Shown here: piece after piece, positions 20,451 through 29,004 of the stretch | Numbering within the stretch: position 1 is the stretch's first letter | How the letters are laid out: each line of letters starts with the position of its first letter | NCBI RefSeq assembly: GCF_000344805.1 | Contig: NC_020453.1 | Span: 1,860,001 to 1,924,000 of the forward strand | Length of the DNA: 64,000 bases | Origin: Bradyrhizobium oligotrophicum S58 | Lineage (GTDB): Bacteria > Pseudomonadota > Alphaproteobacteria > Rhizobiales > Xanthobacteraceae | Direction: 5' to 3' | Notes under the pieces: model-generated | Told to the model about the DNA's origin: nothing | What the model saw: the letters and a program-made list of their open reading frames with translations, nothing else | The model's database searches: none | Made by a program: the position numbers and the translations under genes

Positions 20451-21841
20451 GCGACCGCTCCATCTGCAAAGATCTTTCCGGGGTTCATCAAGCCGTTCGG
20501 ATCCAGCGTCCGCTTGATCGACCGCATCACGTCGACGGCGCCGCCGAGCTCGTCAGTGAGATAGTCGATCTTGCCGAGCCCGATGCCGTGCTCGCCGGTG
20601 CAGGTGCCGTCCATGGCGATGGCGCGGGCGACCATGCGCGCCTGCAGCGCCTTGGCGCCTTCTGTCTCGTCCGGCAGCGCCGGATCGATCAGGATCAGCA
20701 TGTGGAAATTACCGTCGCCGACATGGCCGACGATCGGCGCGGTGAAGCCGTGCTCATCCGCGTCGCGTCGCGTCTCGGTCAGGCATTCTGCCAGGCGCGA
20801 GATCGGCACGCACACGTCGGTGATCACGGCGCGCGCGCCGGGCCTCAGGCCCAGGCCCGCGTAAAGCGTGTTGTCGCGGGCGTGCCAGAGCCGGCTGCGG
20901 TCCTCCGGCGCCTTCGCCCAGGCGAACCCGTGGCCGCCATGATCGGCGGCAATCGCCTGCGCGGCCTCGGCCTGCTCGGCGACGGATGTCTCCGAGCCGT
21001 GGAACTCGAAGAACAGCGTCGGGGCCTCGCGATAGCCGAGCTTTGCGTAGACATTGATGCCCCGCATCATGACGTCGTCGAGCAGCTCGACGCGCGCCAC
21101 GGGGATCGCCGCCTGGATCACGGAGATCGCGGTGTCGACGGCATCGTGCAGGGTATCGAAGCTGCAGACCGCGGCTGAAATCGCCTGCGGCACCGGGTGC
21201 ACCTTCAACGTAATCTCGGTGATGACGCCGAGCGTGCCTTCTGCGCCGACGAACATGCGCGTCAGGTCATAGCCGGCCGCCGACTTGCGCGCGCGCTGGG
21301 CGGTGCGGATCACGCGCCCGTCGGCCAGCACCACCTCCAGCGCCATGACATTGTCCTTCATGGTGCCGTAGCGCACCGCCATGGTGCCGGAGGCGCGCGT
21401 GGAGGTCATGCCGCCGATCGAGGCATCCGCGCCGGGATCGATCGGAAAGAACAGGCCCGTATTCCGCAGCTCCGCACCGAGCTGCTTTCGCGTGATGCCG
21501 GGCTGCACCACGACGTCCATGTCGCTCGCGTGCACCGCCAGCACCTTGTTCATGCGTGCGAAATCGAAGCACACGCCGCCCGCGACCGCGGCCGTATTGC
21601 CTTCGAGGGAGGTGCCGGCGCCGAACGGGATGATCGGCATACCAACATCGGCGCAGAGCTTGACGATCTCGGCAACCTCCTGCGTCGTCTCCGGAAAGAC
21701 CACGATGTCGGGCGGCAGGTTGCGGTAATGCGACTCGCTCTGCCCGTGCTGATCGAGCACGCCGCGCGCGACGCTGGCGCGTGGGCCGATCAAGCCGGTG
21801 AGGCGATCGGCCAATGCTGCTGCGCTGACCCGCGGTCCCAT
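20447..21841 (-). CDS. FAD-binding oxidase/dehydrogenase of the GlcD / D-lactate dehydrogenase type
   Basis: 464 residues. The N-terminal PCMH-type FAD domain has PDIVVFPETTQEVAEIVKLC and IIPFGAGTSLEGNTAAV. The C-terminal FAD-oxidase domain has VGHVGDGNFHMLILID and the closing CTGEHGIGLGK, with histidines that bind metal and substrate in this family. Such enzymes oxidise 2-hydroxy acids (glycolate, D-lactate, D-2-hydroxyglutarate) to 2-oxo acids. It is transcribed with the ABC importer (4-nt overlap) and follows the dioxygenase gene by 62 nt. Its substrate is probably an oxygenated acid of the imported compound (inference). Confidence 0.92.
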
Positions 21842-21903
21842 CCTTGCTCCCTCTCTGTCTGCGGCGTCGGACTCTGTGGGGTCCGTTGTCGCCGTCGTCC
21901 CGG

Positions 21904-22788
21904 TCAGGCGGCCCTTGCGCTGCCCGCAGCCTGCTTCAGAACGAAATCGTATTTGAGATGAAAATACGCGCTGCCCACCATGCGACCATCCGGCGCACGG
22001 CCGGCCGGCTGATGGATGAATTCGCGGATCAGGCTGTCCTTGACGCCGAACACGACGTCGGAGTCGAGGTATGTGTCGCCGGCGACGAACACGTGGGTCA
22101 CGAGCTGCTCGAAGCCTGGCGCGGAGATCATGAAATGCACATGCGCGGGACGCCAGGGATGACGGCCCTGCGCCTGCAGCATCTGGCCGACCGGGCCGTC
22201 ATGCGGGATCGGGTAGGCGGCGGGCTTGATCGACCAGAAATGGAAGTGGCCATTCGCGTCGGCATGGAACCGCGCGCGCATCGCGAGATCGCCGATCTCG
22301 TCGAGCCTTTGCACGTCGTAATAGCCGTCATTATCGGAATGCCAGACATCGACGACGGCCCCGGCAAGCGGCCCGCCGTCGATGGTCGAGACCGAGCCGG
22401 TGACGAGCATCGGGTCGCCCTCCATGCTGCCGGAGATGTCGTCGCCGCTGTTCTTCTCGGGTGCGGCCTGAACGAAGAACGGGCCCAGCACCGTGGTCTC
22501 GGTCGCGCCGTCCGGCACCGGATGGTTGATGGCATCGACGAGCATGGAGACGCCGAGCGTATCCGACAACAGGATGAACTCCTGGCGCTTGTCGTCGCAC
22601 ATCTGGCCGGTTCGGGTCAGGAAGTCGATGCCGTATTCCCATTCTTTCTGAGTAGGGCGGATCTCGCGCACGAAGGCGTGGAGGTGGCGCACCAGGGCTT
22701 CGCTGATCTGCTTGACGCGCGGATCGGTTGCGCCTTCGAAGCGCTCCAGCACCGCGTCCGTGATCGTGTCTTCGCTGAAGTTGCGCAA
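21904..22788 (-). CDS. Hydroxyquinol 1,2-dioxygenase (intradiol ring-cleaving)
   Basis: 294 residues. An N-terminal helical dimerisation domain (FILLSDTLGVSMLVDAINH) is followed by the intradiol catalytic domain. The Fe(III) ligands are visible: Tyr in DNDGYYDVQ (about 156), Tyr192 in YPIPHDGPVG, and two His in RPAHVHF (216 and 218). The GYYDVQ form is characteristic of hydroxyquinol rather than catechol dioxygenases. It cleaves benzene-1,2,4-triol to maleylacetate, which the maleylacetate reductase encoded two genes upstream converts to 3-oxoadipate, so the pair gives a complete lower pathway. Confidence 0.92.
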   Translation of the reverse strand: MRNFSEDTITDAVLERFEGATDPRVKQISEALVRHLHAFVREIRPTQKEWEYGIDFLTRTGQMCDDKRQEFILLSDTLGVSMLVDAINHPVPDGATETTVLGPFFVQAAPEKNSGDDISGSMEGDPMLVTGSVSTIDGGPLAGAVVDVWHSDNDGYYDVQRLDEIGDLAMRARFHADANGHFHFWSIKPAAYPIPHDGPVGQMLQAQGRHPWRPAHVHFMISAPGFEQLVTHVFVAGDTYLDSDVVFGVKDSLIREFIHQPAGRAPDGRMVGSAYFHLKYDFVLKQAAGSARAA

Positions 22789-22799
22789 AGCGTCCTCCG

Positions 22800-23702
22800 T
22801 CAGAGTTTCGGTTCGCTGAGTCCGGACAGCCGTTCGAGATGCCGCACGGTGGCGATGAAGTCGGTCTCGCTGTCGCCTTGTGCGATCAGCGATCCGTAGG
22901 TCTCGCGCACGTGAGCCGCGAGCTGCAGCGGCACGCCGACGGCATGGCCGGCCCCGAGGATGAGGTCGAGGTCCTTCGCCATCTGCGCGCAGGAGAAGTT
23001 GGGAGCGAAATCGCGCGAGCGCAGGGAGGCCGTCTTGTACTTGACCATTGGCGACGCCACCGCGCTGTCGTCGAGCACCTTCAGCATGTCCTGCCAGGCG
23101 ATGCCGCCCTTGCGTGCCAGCGCGAGGCTCTCGGCCATCATCGCCGCCGACACCGCGATCATCAGGTTGACGGCCAGCTTCGCGTAGCGCGCTTCCTCGC
23201 CTGGCCCGAGATAGGTCTGCGCCCGGGTGAAGGCCGCGAACACCGGGTGGACGCGATCGAAGACATCCTTGGGGCCCGACACGAAGCAGGTCAGTGCTCC
23301 CGTATGGACGATGCTTGCCGTTCCGGACACCGGCGCACGCAGATATGCGATGCCGTGCGCGTGGGCCGCGGCGTCGAGGTCGCCGGACGCGTCCGCACTG
23401 ACCGTGCTGGTCTCGATCAGCACGGCGTTCGACGCCATGGCAGCAACGAGGCCGTTCGGTCCGAACATCACGGCGCGCAGGGCGGTATCGTCCGGCAGCG
23501 AGCTGATGACGACGGAGCGGCCGCTGACCGCCTCGGCCGCTGAGCTTGCGACAGAGATGCCCTGTTCACGCGCGAGCGCGAGCCGCGCTGCACTCTGGTC
23601 GAAAGCGGTGACGGGGTAACCGGCCTTGGCGACCAGCGCGGACATCGGCAGGCCCATCTTGCCGATTCCCATGAAAGCGATGTCCTCTGATTTTTTTGTC
23701 AC
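22800..23702 (-). CDS. NAD(P)-dependent 3-hydroxyisobutyrate dehydrogenase-like oxidoreductase
   Basis: 300 residues of the beta-hydroxyacid dehydrogenase family. The N-terminal Rossmann motif is FMGIGKMGLPMSALVAKAGY (GxGxMG). LRAPVSGTASIVHTGALTCFVSG is the substrate-binding region, and KLAVNLMIAVSAAMMAESLAL contains the family's catalytic Lys. Members reduce or oxidise 3-hydroxy or 2-hydroxy acids or semialdehydes. It sits between the dioxygenase (11 nt downstream) and maleylacetate reductase genes, so it probably handles an acid formed before ring hydroxylation or a side chain; the substrate is not evident. Confidence 0.88.
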   Translation of the reverse strand: MTKKSEDIAFMGIGKMGLPMSALVAKAGYPVTAFDQSAARLALAREQGISVASSAAEAVSGRSVVISSLPDDTALRAVMFGPNGLVAAMASNAVLIETSTVSADASGDLDAAAHAHGIAYLRAPVSGTASIVHTGALTCFVSGPKDVFDRVHPVFAAFTRAQTYLGPGEEARYAKLAVNLMIAVSAAMMAESLALARKGGIAWQDMLKVLDDSAVASPMVKYKTASLRSRDFAPNFSCAQMAKDLDLILGAGHAVGVPLQLAAHVRETYGSLIAQGDSETDFIATVRHLERLSGLSEPKL

Positions 23703-23796
23703 CGTTCTCGTCCGTTGGCTGTCTCAGGCGACGTGCCGTCGTCGTTCGACGTCTCGCACCAGTCGCTGCCCAGATTGCGGGAGCAGCGCCTTCTTG

Positions 23797-24873
23797 TCAC
23801 GCTGCTCTGGTCGACACCGGCGGTTCGCCCGCCCAGGCCCGCGCGATCAGGTCGCGCAGCGCGTTGCGCTCGATCGGCCGCGGATTCCAGTAGGCGTTGG
23901 TGATCGCGAGATCGACCGCCTTGTCGATGCCGCTTTCCGGCATGCCGATGTCGCGGAGCGCGAGCTTCGTATCGAGCCGCTTGGCAAGGTCGTAGAGGCC
24001 CTGGGCCGCATCCGCCGCGCCGATCGCGCGTGCGATGCGGGCCATCGCATCGGGCACAGCCGGCGCGTTGTAGGCCACCGCGTGCGGAAGCACGATGGTG
24101 TGCGTCTCCGCGTGCGGCAGATCGAAGGTTCCACCGAGCGTGTGGCAGAGCTTGTGGTGCAGCGCCATGCCGACGGTGCCGAGGCAGATGCCGCACAGCC
24201 ACGCGCCATAAAGCGCCTCGGTGCGGGCATCGCGATCATCGCCCTTGTCGGCAATCGCGGGCAGGGCGTGCGCCAGCGCGCGGATGCCTTCTTCAGCCAT
24301 TAGCGAGGTCACGGGATTGGCGTCGCGCGCATACAGCGCTTCCGCCGCATGCGCGATCGCATTGATGCCGGAGGTGGCTGCAAGGCCTGCGGGCAGGGTC
24401 AGCGTCAGGTCGACGTCGTAGATCACGGTCTCCGGCAGCACCGCCGGATCGCGCAGCGTGGTCTTCAAGCCGTCCCGGGTCTCGCCGAGGATCGGGGTCA
24501 TCTCGGAGCCCGCATAGGTGGTTGGGATGCAGAGCTGATTGACGCCGGTGCGCAGCGCCAGTGCCTTGCCGAGGCCCGTCGTCGATCCGCCGCCCAGCGA
24601 GACCACGCAATCGGCCTCGCATCCCTTCATCGCCGCCAGCGCCCGCTCGGTCACGTCAACCGGCGTATGCATGGTGGCGCCGGCAAAGATGCCGGCATGG
24701 AGCGGTCCGAGCGCCGTTCCAAGCTTCGCGCCCTCTGCTTGCTGTTGCGGTGTTGTCAGGACCAGCGCGCGCCTGCCGCCGAGGCGCTCGATCTCGGCCT
24801 TGGCCGCGCCAAGCGTGCCGCTGCCGAACACGACGCGGCAAGGCAGATTTTCGAAGATGAACGAACCGATCAT
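23797..24873 (-). CDS. Maleylacetate reductase
   Basis: 358 residues of the iron-type alcohol dehydrogenase superfamily, starting MIGSFIFENLPCRVVFGSGT as maleylacetate reductases do. NAD-binding GGGSTTGLGKALALRTG and PTTYAGSEMT follow. The metal-site region MALHHKLCHTLGGTFDLPHAETH is present. It reduces maleylacetate to 3-oxoadipate, the product feeding the beta-ketoadipate route. The ATG overlaps the stop of the Dabb gene by 4 nt. Open frame continues upstream, but the ATG at 24873 is clearly the start by similarity and spacing. Confidence 0.93.
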   Translation of the reverse strand: MIGSFIFENLPCRVVFGSGTLGAAKAEIERLGGRRALVLTTPQQQAEGAKLGTALGPLHAGIFAGATMHTPVDVTERALAAMKGCEADCVVSLGGGSTTGLGKALALRTGVNQLCIPTTYAGSEMTPILGETRDGLKTTLRDPAVLPETVIYDVDLTLTLPAGLAATSGINAIAHAAEALYARDANPVTSLMAEEGIRALAHALPAIADKGDDRDARTEALYGAWLCGICLGTVGMALHHKLCHTLGGTFDLPHAETHTIVLPHAVAYNAPAVPDAMARIARAIGAADAAQGLYDLAKRLDTKLALRDIGMPESGIDKAVDLAITNAYWNPRPIERNALRDLIARAWAGEPPVSTRAA

Positions 24874-25193
24874 GTCCCGGTCTCCTGGATGGGGTAGTCC
24901 ACCTGGAAACGGCCGATCCGCATGTCGCCAAGCTCCTCGCGCACGCGCAAGTGCTCTGGATGCGTGGCATAGGCCTGAAGTGCGGCGCTGTCGGTGAATT
25001 CGGACAGCAGGACGACGTCGCAGGCATAGTCGACATCGCTGACGTCGAGGCCCACCTCGATATGCGTGAGGCCGTCGATCCGGCCCTTCAGCCCCTCGAA
25101 CAGGGTTTTCACCTTGAGCCGGGCCGCGGCACGCTCCGCAGGGGTCTCCCAGCGCAGCCGCCACATGACGATGTGCCTGATCTGGCTCGACAT
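24870..25193 (-). CDS. Dabb (stress-responsive A/B barrel) domain protein
   Basis: 107 residues from the ATG at 25193. It begins IRHIVMWRLRWETPAERAAA and has the middle VGLDVSDVDYACDVVLLSEFTDSAALQAYATHPEH, the signature of the dimeric Dabb ferredoxin-like fold. Some Dabb proteins are small enzymes or accessory proteins in aromatic degradation. It is the first gene of the leftward operon and lies 106 nt from the divergent LysR gene. The specific role is unknown. Confidence 0.88.
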   Translation of the reverse strand: MSSQIRHIVMWRLRWETPAERAAARLKVKTLFEGLKGRIDGLTHIEVGLDVSDVDYACDVVLLSEFTDSAALQAYATHPEHLRVREELGDMRIGRFQVDYPIQETGT

Positions 25194-25299
25194 TCCCTGA
25201 TTTCCTCGCCGACGATTGTTCTCGTTGTGCGCATTTTGTCTTGCAGAAATCAGAAATAAAGGCCAACTCTCGGAAGTCTCTTTTTCGAATTGCGCAAAA
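25194..25299. promoter_or_regulatory. Divergent promoter region between the hydroxyquinol operon and its LysR gene
   Basis: A 106-bp AT-richer spacer. Inside it, 25233-25250 reads ATTTTGTCTTGCAGAAAT, with ATTT/AAAT arms around ten bases and a T-N11-A core, a plausible LysR-type binding site. The position of a LysR gene divergent from its target operon is classical. No experimental support; the site is a candidate only. Confidence 0.4.
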
Positions 25300-26223
25300 A
25301 TGGACCGCCTGCTCCAACTCGAGGTGTTTTCCAGGACGGCCGAGCTCGGCAGCCTCACCAAGGCGGCCGAGAGTCTGCGGATGTCGAATGCGGCGGTGAG
25401 CCGGCATCTCAGCGCGCTGGAGGAGCGCCTCGAGGTGCGCCTGATTGAGCGCAACACGCGGCGTCTCTGGCTGACGGAAGCCGGGCAGGAGCTGTTGCAG
25501 CGTTGCGGCACGCTGTTGAACGAGCTCGCCGAGGCGGAAGATGCGGTCTCTGACCGGGCTTTGTCGCCGCGGGGGATGCTCAGCGTCACGAGCTCACTGT
25601 CCTTCGCCATGATCTATCTCGCGCCGATGCTGCCGCCCTTCCGCGCGCTTTATCCGAAGCTCAACGTGCAGATCATCACCGCCAACCGCTATCCCGATTT
25701 CATCGAGGCCGGCGTCGACGTCGCGATCCGCACCCGCGAGCACGAGCCGGACTCGAACATCATCATCCGTCGCATCGGCCAGATGCGGCGCGTGCTGGCG
25801 GCGGCACCGTCTTATCTCGCCAGGAACGGACAGCCGGAGGCGCCGAGCGATCTCGGCCGCCATGACATGCTGATCTACAACCTCGCCAACGATCCCTATT
25901 CGCTGCGGCTCACCAGGGACAACGCCGCGCAGACCATCCGCATCGCGCCCACGCTGGACAGCAACGACGGTCAGGTGATCCGCGGGGCCGCGCTCGCGGG
26001 TCTCGGCATCCTGGTCCAGCCGCTCTACATCGTGCAGGGCGACATCCTGGCCGGCAACCTTGTGCCGGTGCTGGTGGACTGGGAGCTGCCGCTACTGACG
26101 ATGAACATTGCCTATCAGAACCGCGTTCGGTTGCCGGCCAAGATCAGGGTTTTTCTGGATTTTCTCGTCGATCATATCCGCGAAAGTTCTGACGCCGGCA
26201 TTTGGATGAACGCCATAAAATAA
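25300..26223 (+). CDS. LysR-family transcriptional regulator of the adjacent catabolic operon
   Basis: 307 residues from the ATG at 25300. The N-terminal winged helix-turn-helix has LQLEVFSRTAELGSLTKAAESLRMSNAAVSRHLSALEERL. The C-terminal LysR substrate-binding domain follows, with PSDLGRHDMLIYN and RGAALAGLGILVQPLYIV. It is transcribed away from the Dabb-maleylacetate reductase-dioxygenase operon and most likely activates it in response to a pathway intermediate (inference from arrangement). Earlier in-frame starts have no ribosome-binding site. Confidence 0.92.
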   Translation: MDRLLQLEVFSRTAELGSLTKAAESLRMSNAAVSRHLSALEERLEVRLIERNTRRLWLTEAGQELLQRCGTLLNELAEAEDAVSDRALSPRGMLSVTSSLSFAMIYLAPMLPPFRALYPKLNVQIITANRYPDFIEAGVDVAIRTREHEPDSNIIIRRIGQMRRVLAAAPSYLARNGQPEAPSDLGRHDMLIYNLANDPYSLRLTRDNAAQTIRIAPTLDSNDGQVIRGAALAGLGILVQPLYIVQGDILAGNLVPVLVDWELPLLTMNIAYQNRVRLPAKIRVFLDFLVDHIRESSDAGIWMNAIK

Positions 26224-26365
26224 CAATCGACCCGATAGAGCGGGCGGCCATCGATGTCGCGCCACTTCAGCCGGTGGTTTGGATCGCGCCGTTGCTCTAT
26301 GCTGCAGATCCCAAGCGGCTCGCGCCCTAAACACCGACCGGGGAGCCCGGCTGACGGCCGACGCG

Positions 26366-27301
26366 TCATTCCGCTTTGTTGCTGAACCCTGCGGGAAGCG
26401 TGGCGAGGAACGACATCACGCGCTGCGTGCGCAGGGGCGGACGGCGGTTGGAGGTGCGCAGCATCCATAGCGGCTCCGCCGGCGCGCGCCAGGGCGCAAG
26501 CACTTCGACGAGTCGGCCGGTGCGCAGTTCGTCATGGACGAGCCACGCCGGCCCCCAGCCGATGCCGAACCCATTCGCGATCAAAGCGACCGAAGCGTGT
26601 GCGTCGTCGCAAATATGCTTGGGCTTGGGCGCGACGCGAACGGGTCGTTTGCCGCGCGGGTCGGTGAAGCGCCAGGTCAGGATCTGGCCGCTCGCGGGAT
26701 TGCGGAAGCCGACGTGGTCATGCGCGGAAAGCTCGTAGGGACTAGCCGGCGCCCCGCGCGCATTCAGATAGGCAGGCGAGGCGCAGGCGATCCAGGAGAA
26801 CGTGCACAGCCGCCGCGCCAGATGGCCGGGCGTCCGCTCGAGGGGGCCCGAGCGGATCGCGATGTCGACGCCTTCTGCCGCGAGATCGAGAATCTCGTTG
26901 CGGAATTTGACCTCGATCTCGATTTCCGGCCGCTCCTGCAGGAACGCGGGCAGCCGCGGCAGGATGCAGGCGCGCGCGAACGAGGCGGGGGCGGTCACGC
27001 GCACCCGCCCGCCATCGTCGCGCGCGACGTCGCCGAGCGCGGATTGGACATGGGCGAGACTCTCTGTCAGTGCGCGTCCCGCCGCCATCAGCCGGTCGCC
27101 CTCTGCGGTCAGCGCCAGCGAATGGGTCGAGCGATGCAAAAGCCTGATGCCGCGAGCCTGTTCGAGGCGGGCGACCGCCTTGGACATCGCCGAGGTGGTC
27201 GTCCCCGCCCGCCGCGCGGCTTCGGCGAAGGAGCCCGCCTCGACGACGCGGATGAAGGCGAGGAGGCGCGAGAGATCGGGAGGAAAGACCGTTGTGGACA
27301 T
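26366..27301 (-). CDS. LysR-family transcriptional regulator
   Basis: 311 residues. N-terminal HTH LLAFIRVVEAGSFAEAARRAGTTTSAMSKAVARLEQ, then a substrate-binding domain of the CrgA/DmlR subgroup: DIAIRSGPLERTPGHLARRL and SPYELSAHDHVGFRNPASGQ. The start codon lies inside a perfect inverted repeat (27293-27311), a likely autoregulatory operator. The DUF1330-like gene diverges from it 108 nt away and is its probable target. Confidence 0.92.
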   Translation of the reverse strand: MSTTVFPPDLSRLLAFIRVVEAGSFAEAARRAGTTTSAMSKAVARLEQARGIRLLHRSTHSLALTAEGDRLMAAGRALTESLAHVQSALGDVARDDGGRVRVTAPASFARACILPRLPAFLQERPEIEIEVKFRNEILDLAAEGVDIAIRSGPLERTPGHLARRLCTFSWIACASPAYLNARGAPASPYELSAHDHVGFRNPASGQILTWRFTDPRGKRPVRVAPKPKHICDDAHASVALIANGFGIGWGPAWLVHDELRTGRLVEVLAPWRAPAEPLWMLRTSNRRPPLRTQRVMSFLATLPAGFSNKAE

Positions 27302-27311
27302 TCAGTCCACA
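27293..27311. promoter_or_regulatory. Inverted repeat overlapping the LysR start codon
   Basis: TGTGGAC and GTCCACA are perfect 7-bp arms around ATTCA. The LysR ATG lies within the element, so a protein bound here would block the start region; autoregulation by the LysR protein and control of the divergent gene are likely but unproven. Confidence 0.5.
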
Positions 27312-27409
27312 TAGTCATGGCGGTGCCGTCGCTACAAGAGGCCGTTCCGATGGGCCAAATGGGGAGCGTCAGCGCGCATCCTGCGCCGCTGGAAACCGCG
27401 GGACATCCC

Positions 27410-27823
27410 ATGAACCCTATCGAAATCACCCTGCAAGCCCTCGACGCCGCCGAGCGCGCGCTCCCGCCCGGCCAGCCGGTCTATATGCTCAATCTGCTGC
27501 GCTACCGCGCGCATGCCCGCTACGAGGACGGCTTTGACGCCACACCCTGCTCGGGCCGCGAAGCCCTTCACGAACGCTATCGGCCGGCATTCCGGCGTCT
27601 CGCGGCCGGTCAACCGCTCGTGCGGATGTTTTCCGGGCCGGTGCTGGCGAGCCTGGTCGGCCCGCAAGGCGAACGCTGGGACGAAGCGGCGCTCAATGAA
27701 TACGGCGATTTCGCCACCTTCCGCTCGATCGTCGACACCGAGACCTACCGGCGCGAAGCCGCCCCGCATCGACACGCGGCGCTCGAGGATTTCAGGCTGT
27801 TCGCGCTCGTCAAGGCAATGTGA
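27410..27823 (+). CDS. DUF1330-like small protein
   Basis: 137 residues from the ATG at 27410; an upstream in-frame ATG at 27350 is possible. PVYMLNLLRYRAHARYEDG resembles the opening strand-helix of DUF1330-type ferredoxin-fold proteins, followed by SGREALHERYRPAF and a closing ALEDFRLFALVKAM, as in short monooxygenase-like dimeric barrels. No catalytic residues can be assigned. It diverges from a LysR gene that probably controls it. It is the last host gene before the prophage junction. Confidence 0.75.
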   Translation: MNPIEITLQALDAAERALPPGQPVYMLNLLRYRAHARYEDGFDATPCSGREALHERYRPAFRRLAAGQPLVRMFSGPVLASLVGPQGERWDEAALNEYGDFATFRSIVDTETYRREAAPHRHAALEDFRLFALVKAM

Positions 27824-28183
27824 ATGCATCGAGGCGCCGGCCTGTCGAGCAGTTTGGCGCGGTGGCCGCGGGCGTTCAATTCAGACGGCGAGCAGCCCGG
27901 AGCTTGATTGATGCGCTGATAGGAAGCTCCGCGCATCACCCGTTCGTCTCAACGTCCGCCGAATGCTTGCTTCGAGATATCGCCCTTGCGAAGCAGCGCT
28001 TGCGCTTGCGACCTCACGCACGCGCTTCGCAGTCACGCGCGATCTTTCTGCTTGCTTAAGCAATCTTCGGGTGGCGCGACCACTTATGGGAGACGCGGGC
28101 AAAGTGCGCCTATTGTGCCCCCGCTTTTGCTGGGGCACACGGCGAGGAAGTCGCTCGGCCAAGTTATCTATGAGAAAGGAAAA

Positions 28184-28230
28184 TGGTGGGCGCACAAGGG
28201 ATCGAACCTTGGACCTCTCCCGTGTGAAGG
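28184..28230 (-). other. Prophage left attachment site: 3' fragment of tRNA-Val(CAC)
   Basis: On the minus strand this reads as the 3' half of a tRNA: anticodon loop TTCACAC (anticodon CAC), 3' anticodon stem GGGAG, variable loop, a perfect T-stem CAAGG/CCTTG around TTCGATC, acceptor strand TGCGCCC and ACCA. The bases to the right do not supply CTCCC for the 5' anticodon stem, nor a D-arm, so homology stops at about 28230. This is what remains when an element integrates into a tRNA 3' end and carries its own copy to rebuild the gene at the far junction. The integrase gene lies 3 kb to the right. The intact tRNA should be at the right end, outside this window. Confidence 0.75.
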
Positions 28231-28461
28231 CTGCGGGTCGTTACTAATCTGCAATGCAAATCAAATGGTTAAATGGTGGGTGCGCCGTTCGTGCACGGCG
28301 GATGCACGGTCGCAGGAGCGGACATATGCCGTGCGCTTATCGATTCGCTATGTTCAGCTCTAAGGGTTGGGAATAGCTGCGGCTATTCACTCGGGGGCTG
28401 CCCTTGAGCAGAGGACAAGGCAAAGCCGCCGATCATCGGATCAGCTAGCCGGCGACACGCC

Positions 28462-29004
28462 CTATGTCGCTGCCGCCGCCCAAATCTGATTTCGGCGAAA
28501 CTCTTCGAGAAGGGCACGCCGCATCGCGTAGAACAGAGGACTTTCACCGTCAGCATTGTTCAGCTCATGGAAGGCGAGAGACTTGCATCCACCAAGCGTG
28601 CAATGCTTCGGGTGACGATCCCAGGCAGGCCCGCAATCGGTGTCGTCTACGACGCATATCGGACAATCCTCAACCAGATCTCTCAGCTTTTCGGCTGACA
28701 GCCCAAACACGCGAAGCAACTCTTGCGGCTGACGTACCGACGGAGATCGTTCACGCAGGATGTTGACAATATTGTCGACGTCGGCGGCCTCGAATGGTGG
28801 CGTCAATCGCCAGACCGATAGCTCACCACGTGCCAGCTCATCGGCCCGAATGAGGCTAACGACAGGATTGCCGCCCTTAATGTGCATCGTATAGCCAGCA
28901 CGACACAGAACCTCGTCATCCCGGATTTTGCCGGGAGAAACGGGGTCGACATGCTCGCTCTCCCGCATGCACGGGCGATCATAGCCATCAACGAAGCAAT
29001 TCAT
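28462..29004 (-). CDS. Unrecognised Cys-rich protein, third gene of the attL-proximal cargo operon
   Basis: 180 residues; I do not recognise a family. It has several Cys/His: a CPICVVDDTDC cluster (about 124-134) and HPKHCTLGGCK (about 143-153), spaced like a zinc-binding site. Its ATG overlaps the stop of the upstream gene by 4 nt, so it is translated with the two preceding genes. The 3' end lies about 230 bp from the attachment site. The base composition is less GC-rich than the host part. No signal peptide or membrane helix is seen. Confidence 0.7.
   Translation of the reverse strand: MNCFVDGYDRPCMRESEHVDPVSPGKIRDDEVLCRAGYTMHIKGGNPVVSLIRADELARGELSVWRLTPPFEAADVDNIVNILRERSPSVRQPQELLRVFGLSAEKLRDLVEDCPICVVDDTDCGPAWDRHPKHCTLGGCKSLAFHELNNADGESPLFYAMRRALLEEFRRNQIWAAAAT

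Noticed and set aside
28273..28290. A second TGGTGGGTGCGCC near the tRNA fragment that resembles a tRNA 3' end
   Set aside because: Only about 13 nt match and no T-arm follows, so it cannot be called a second attachment site.
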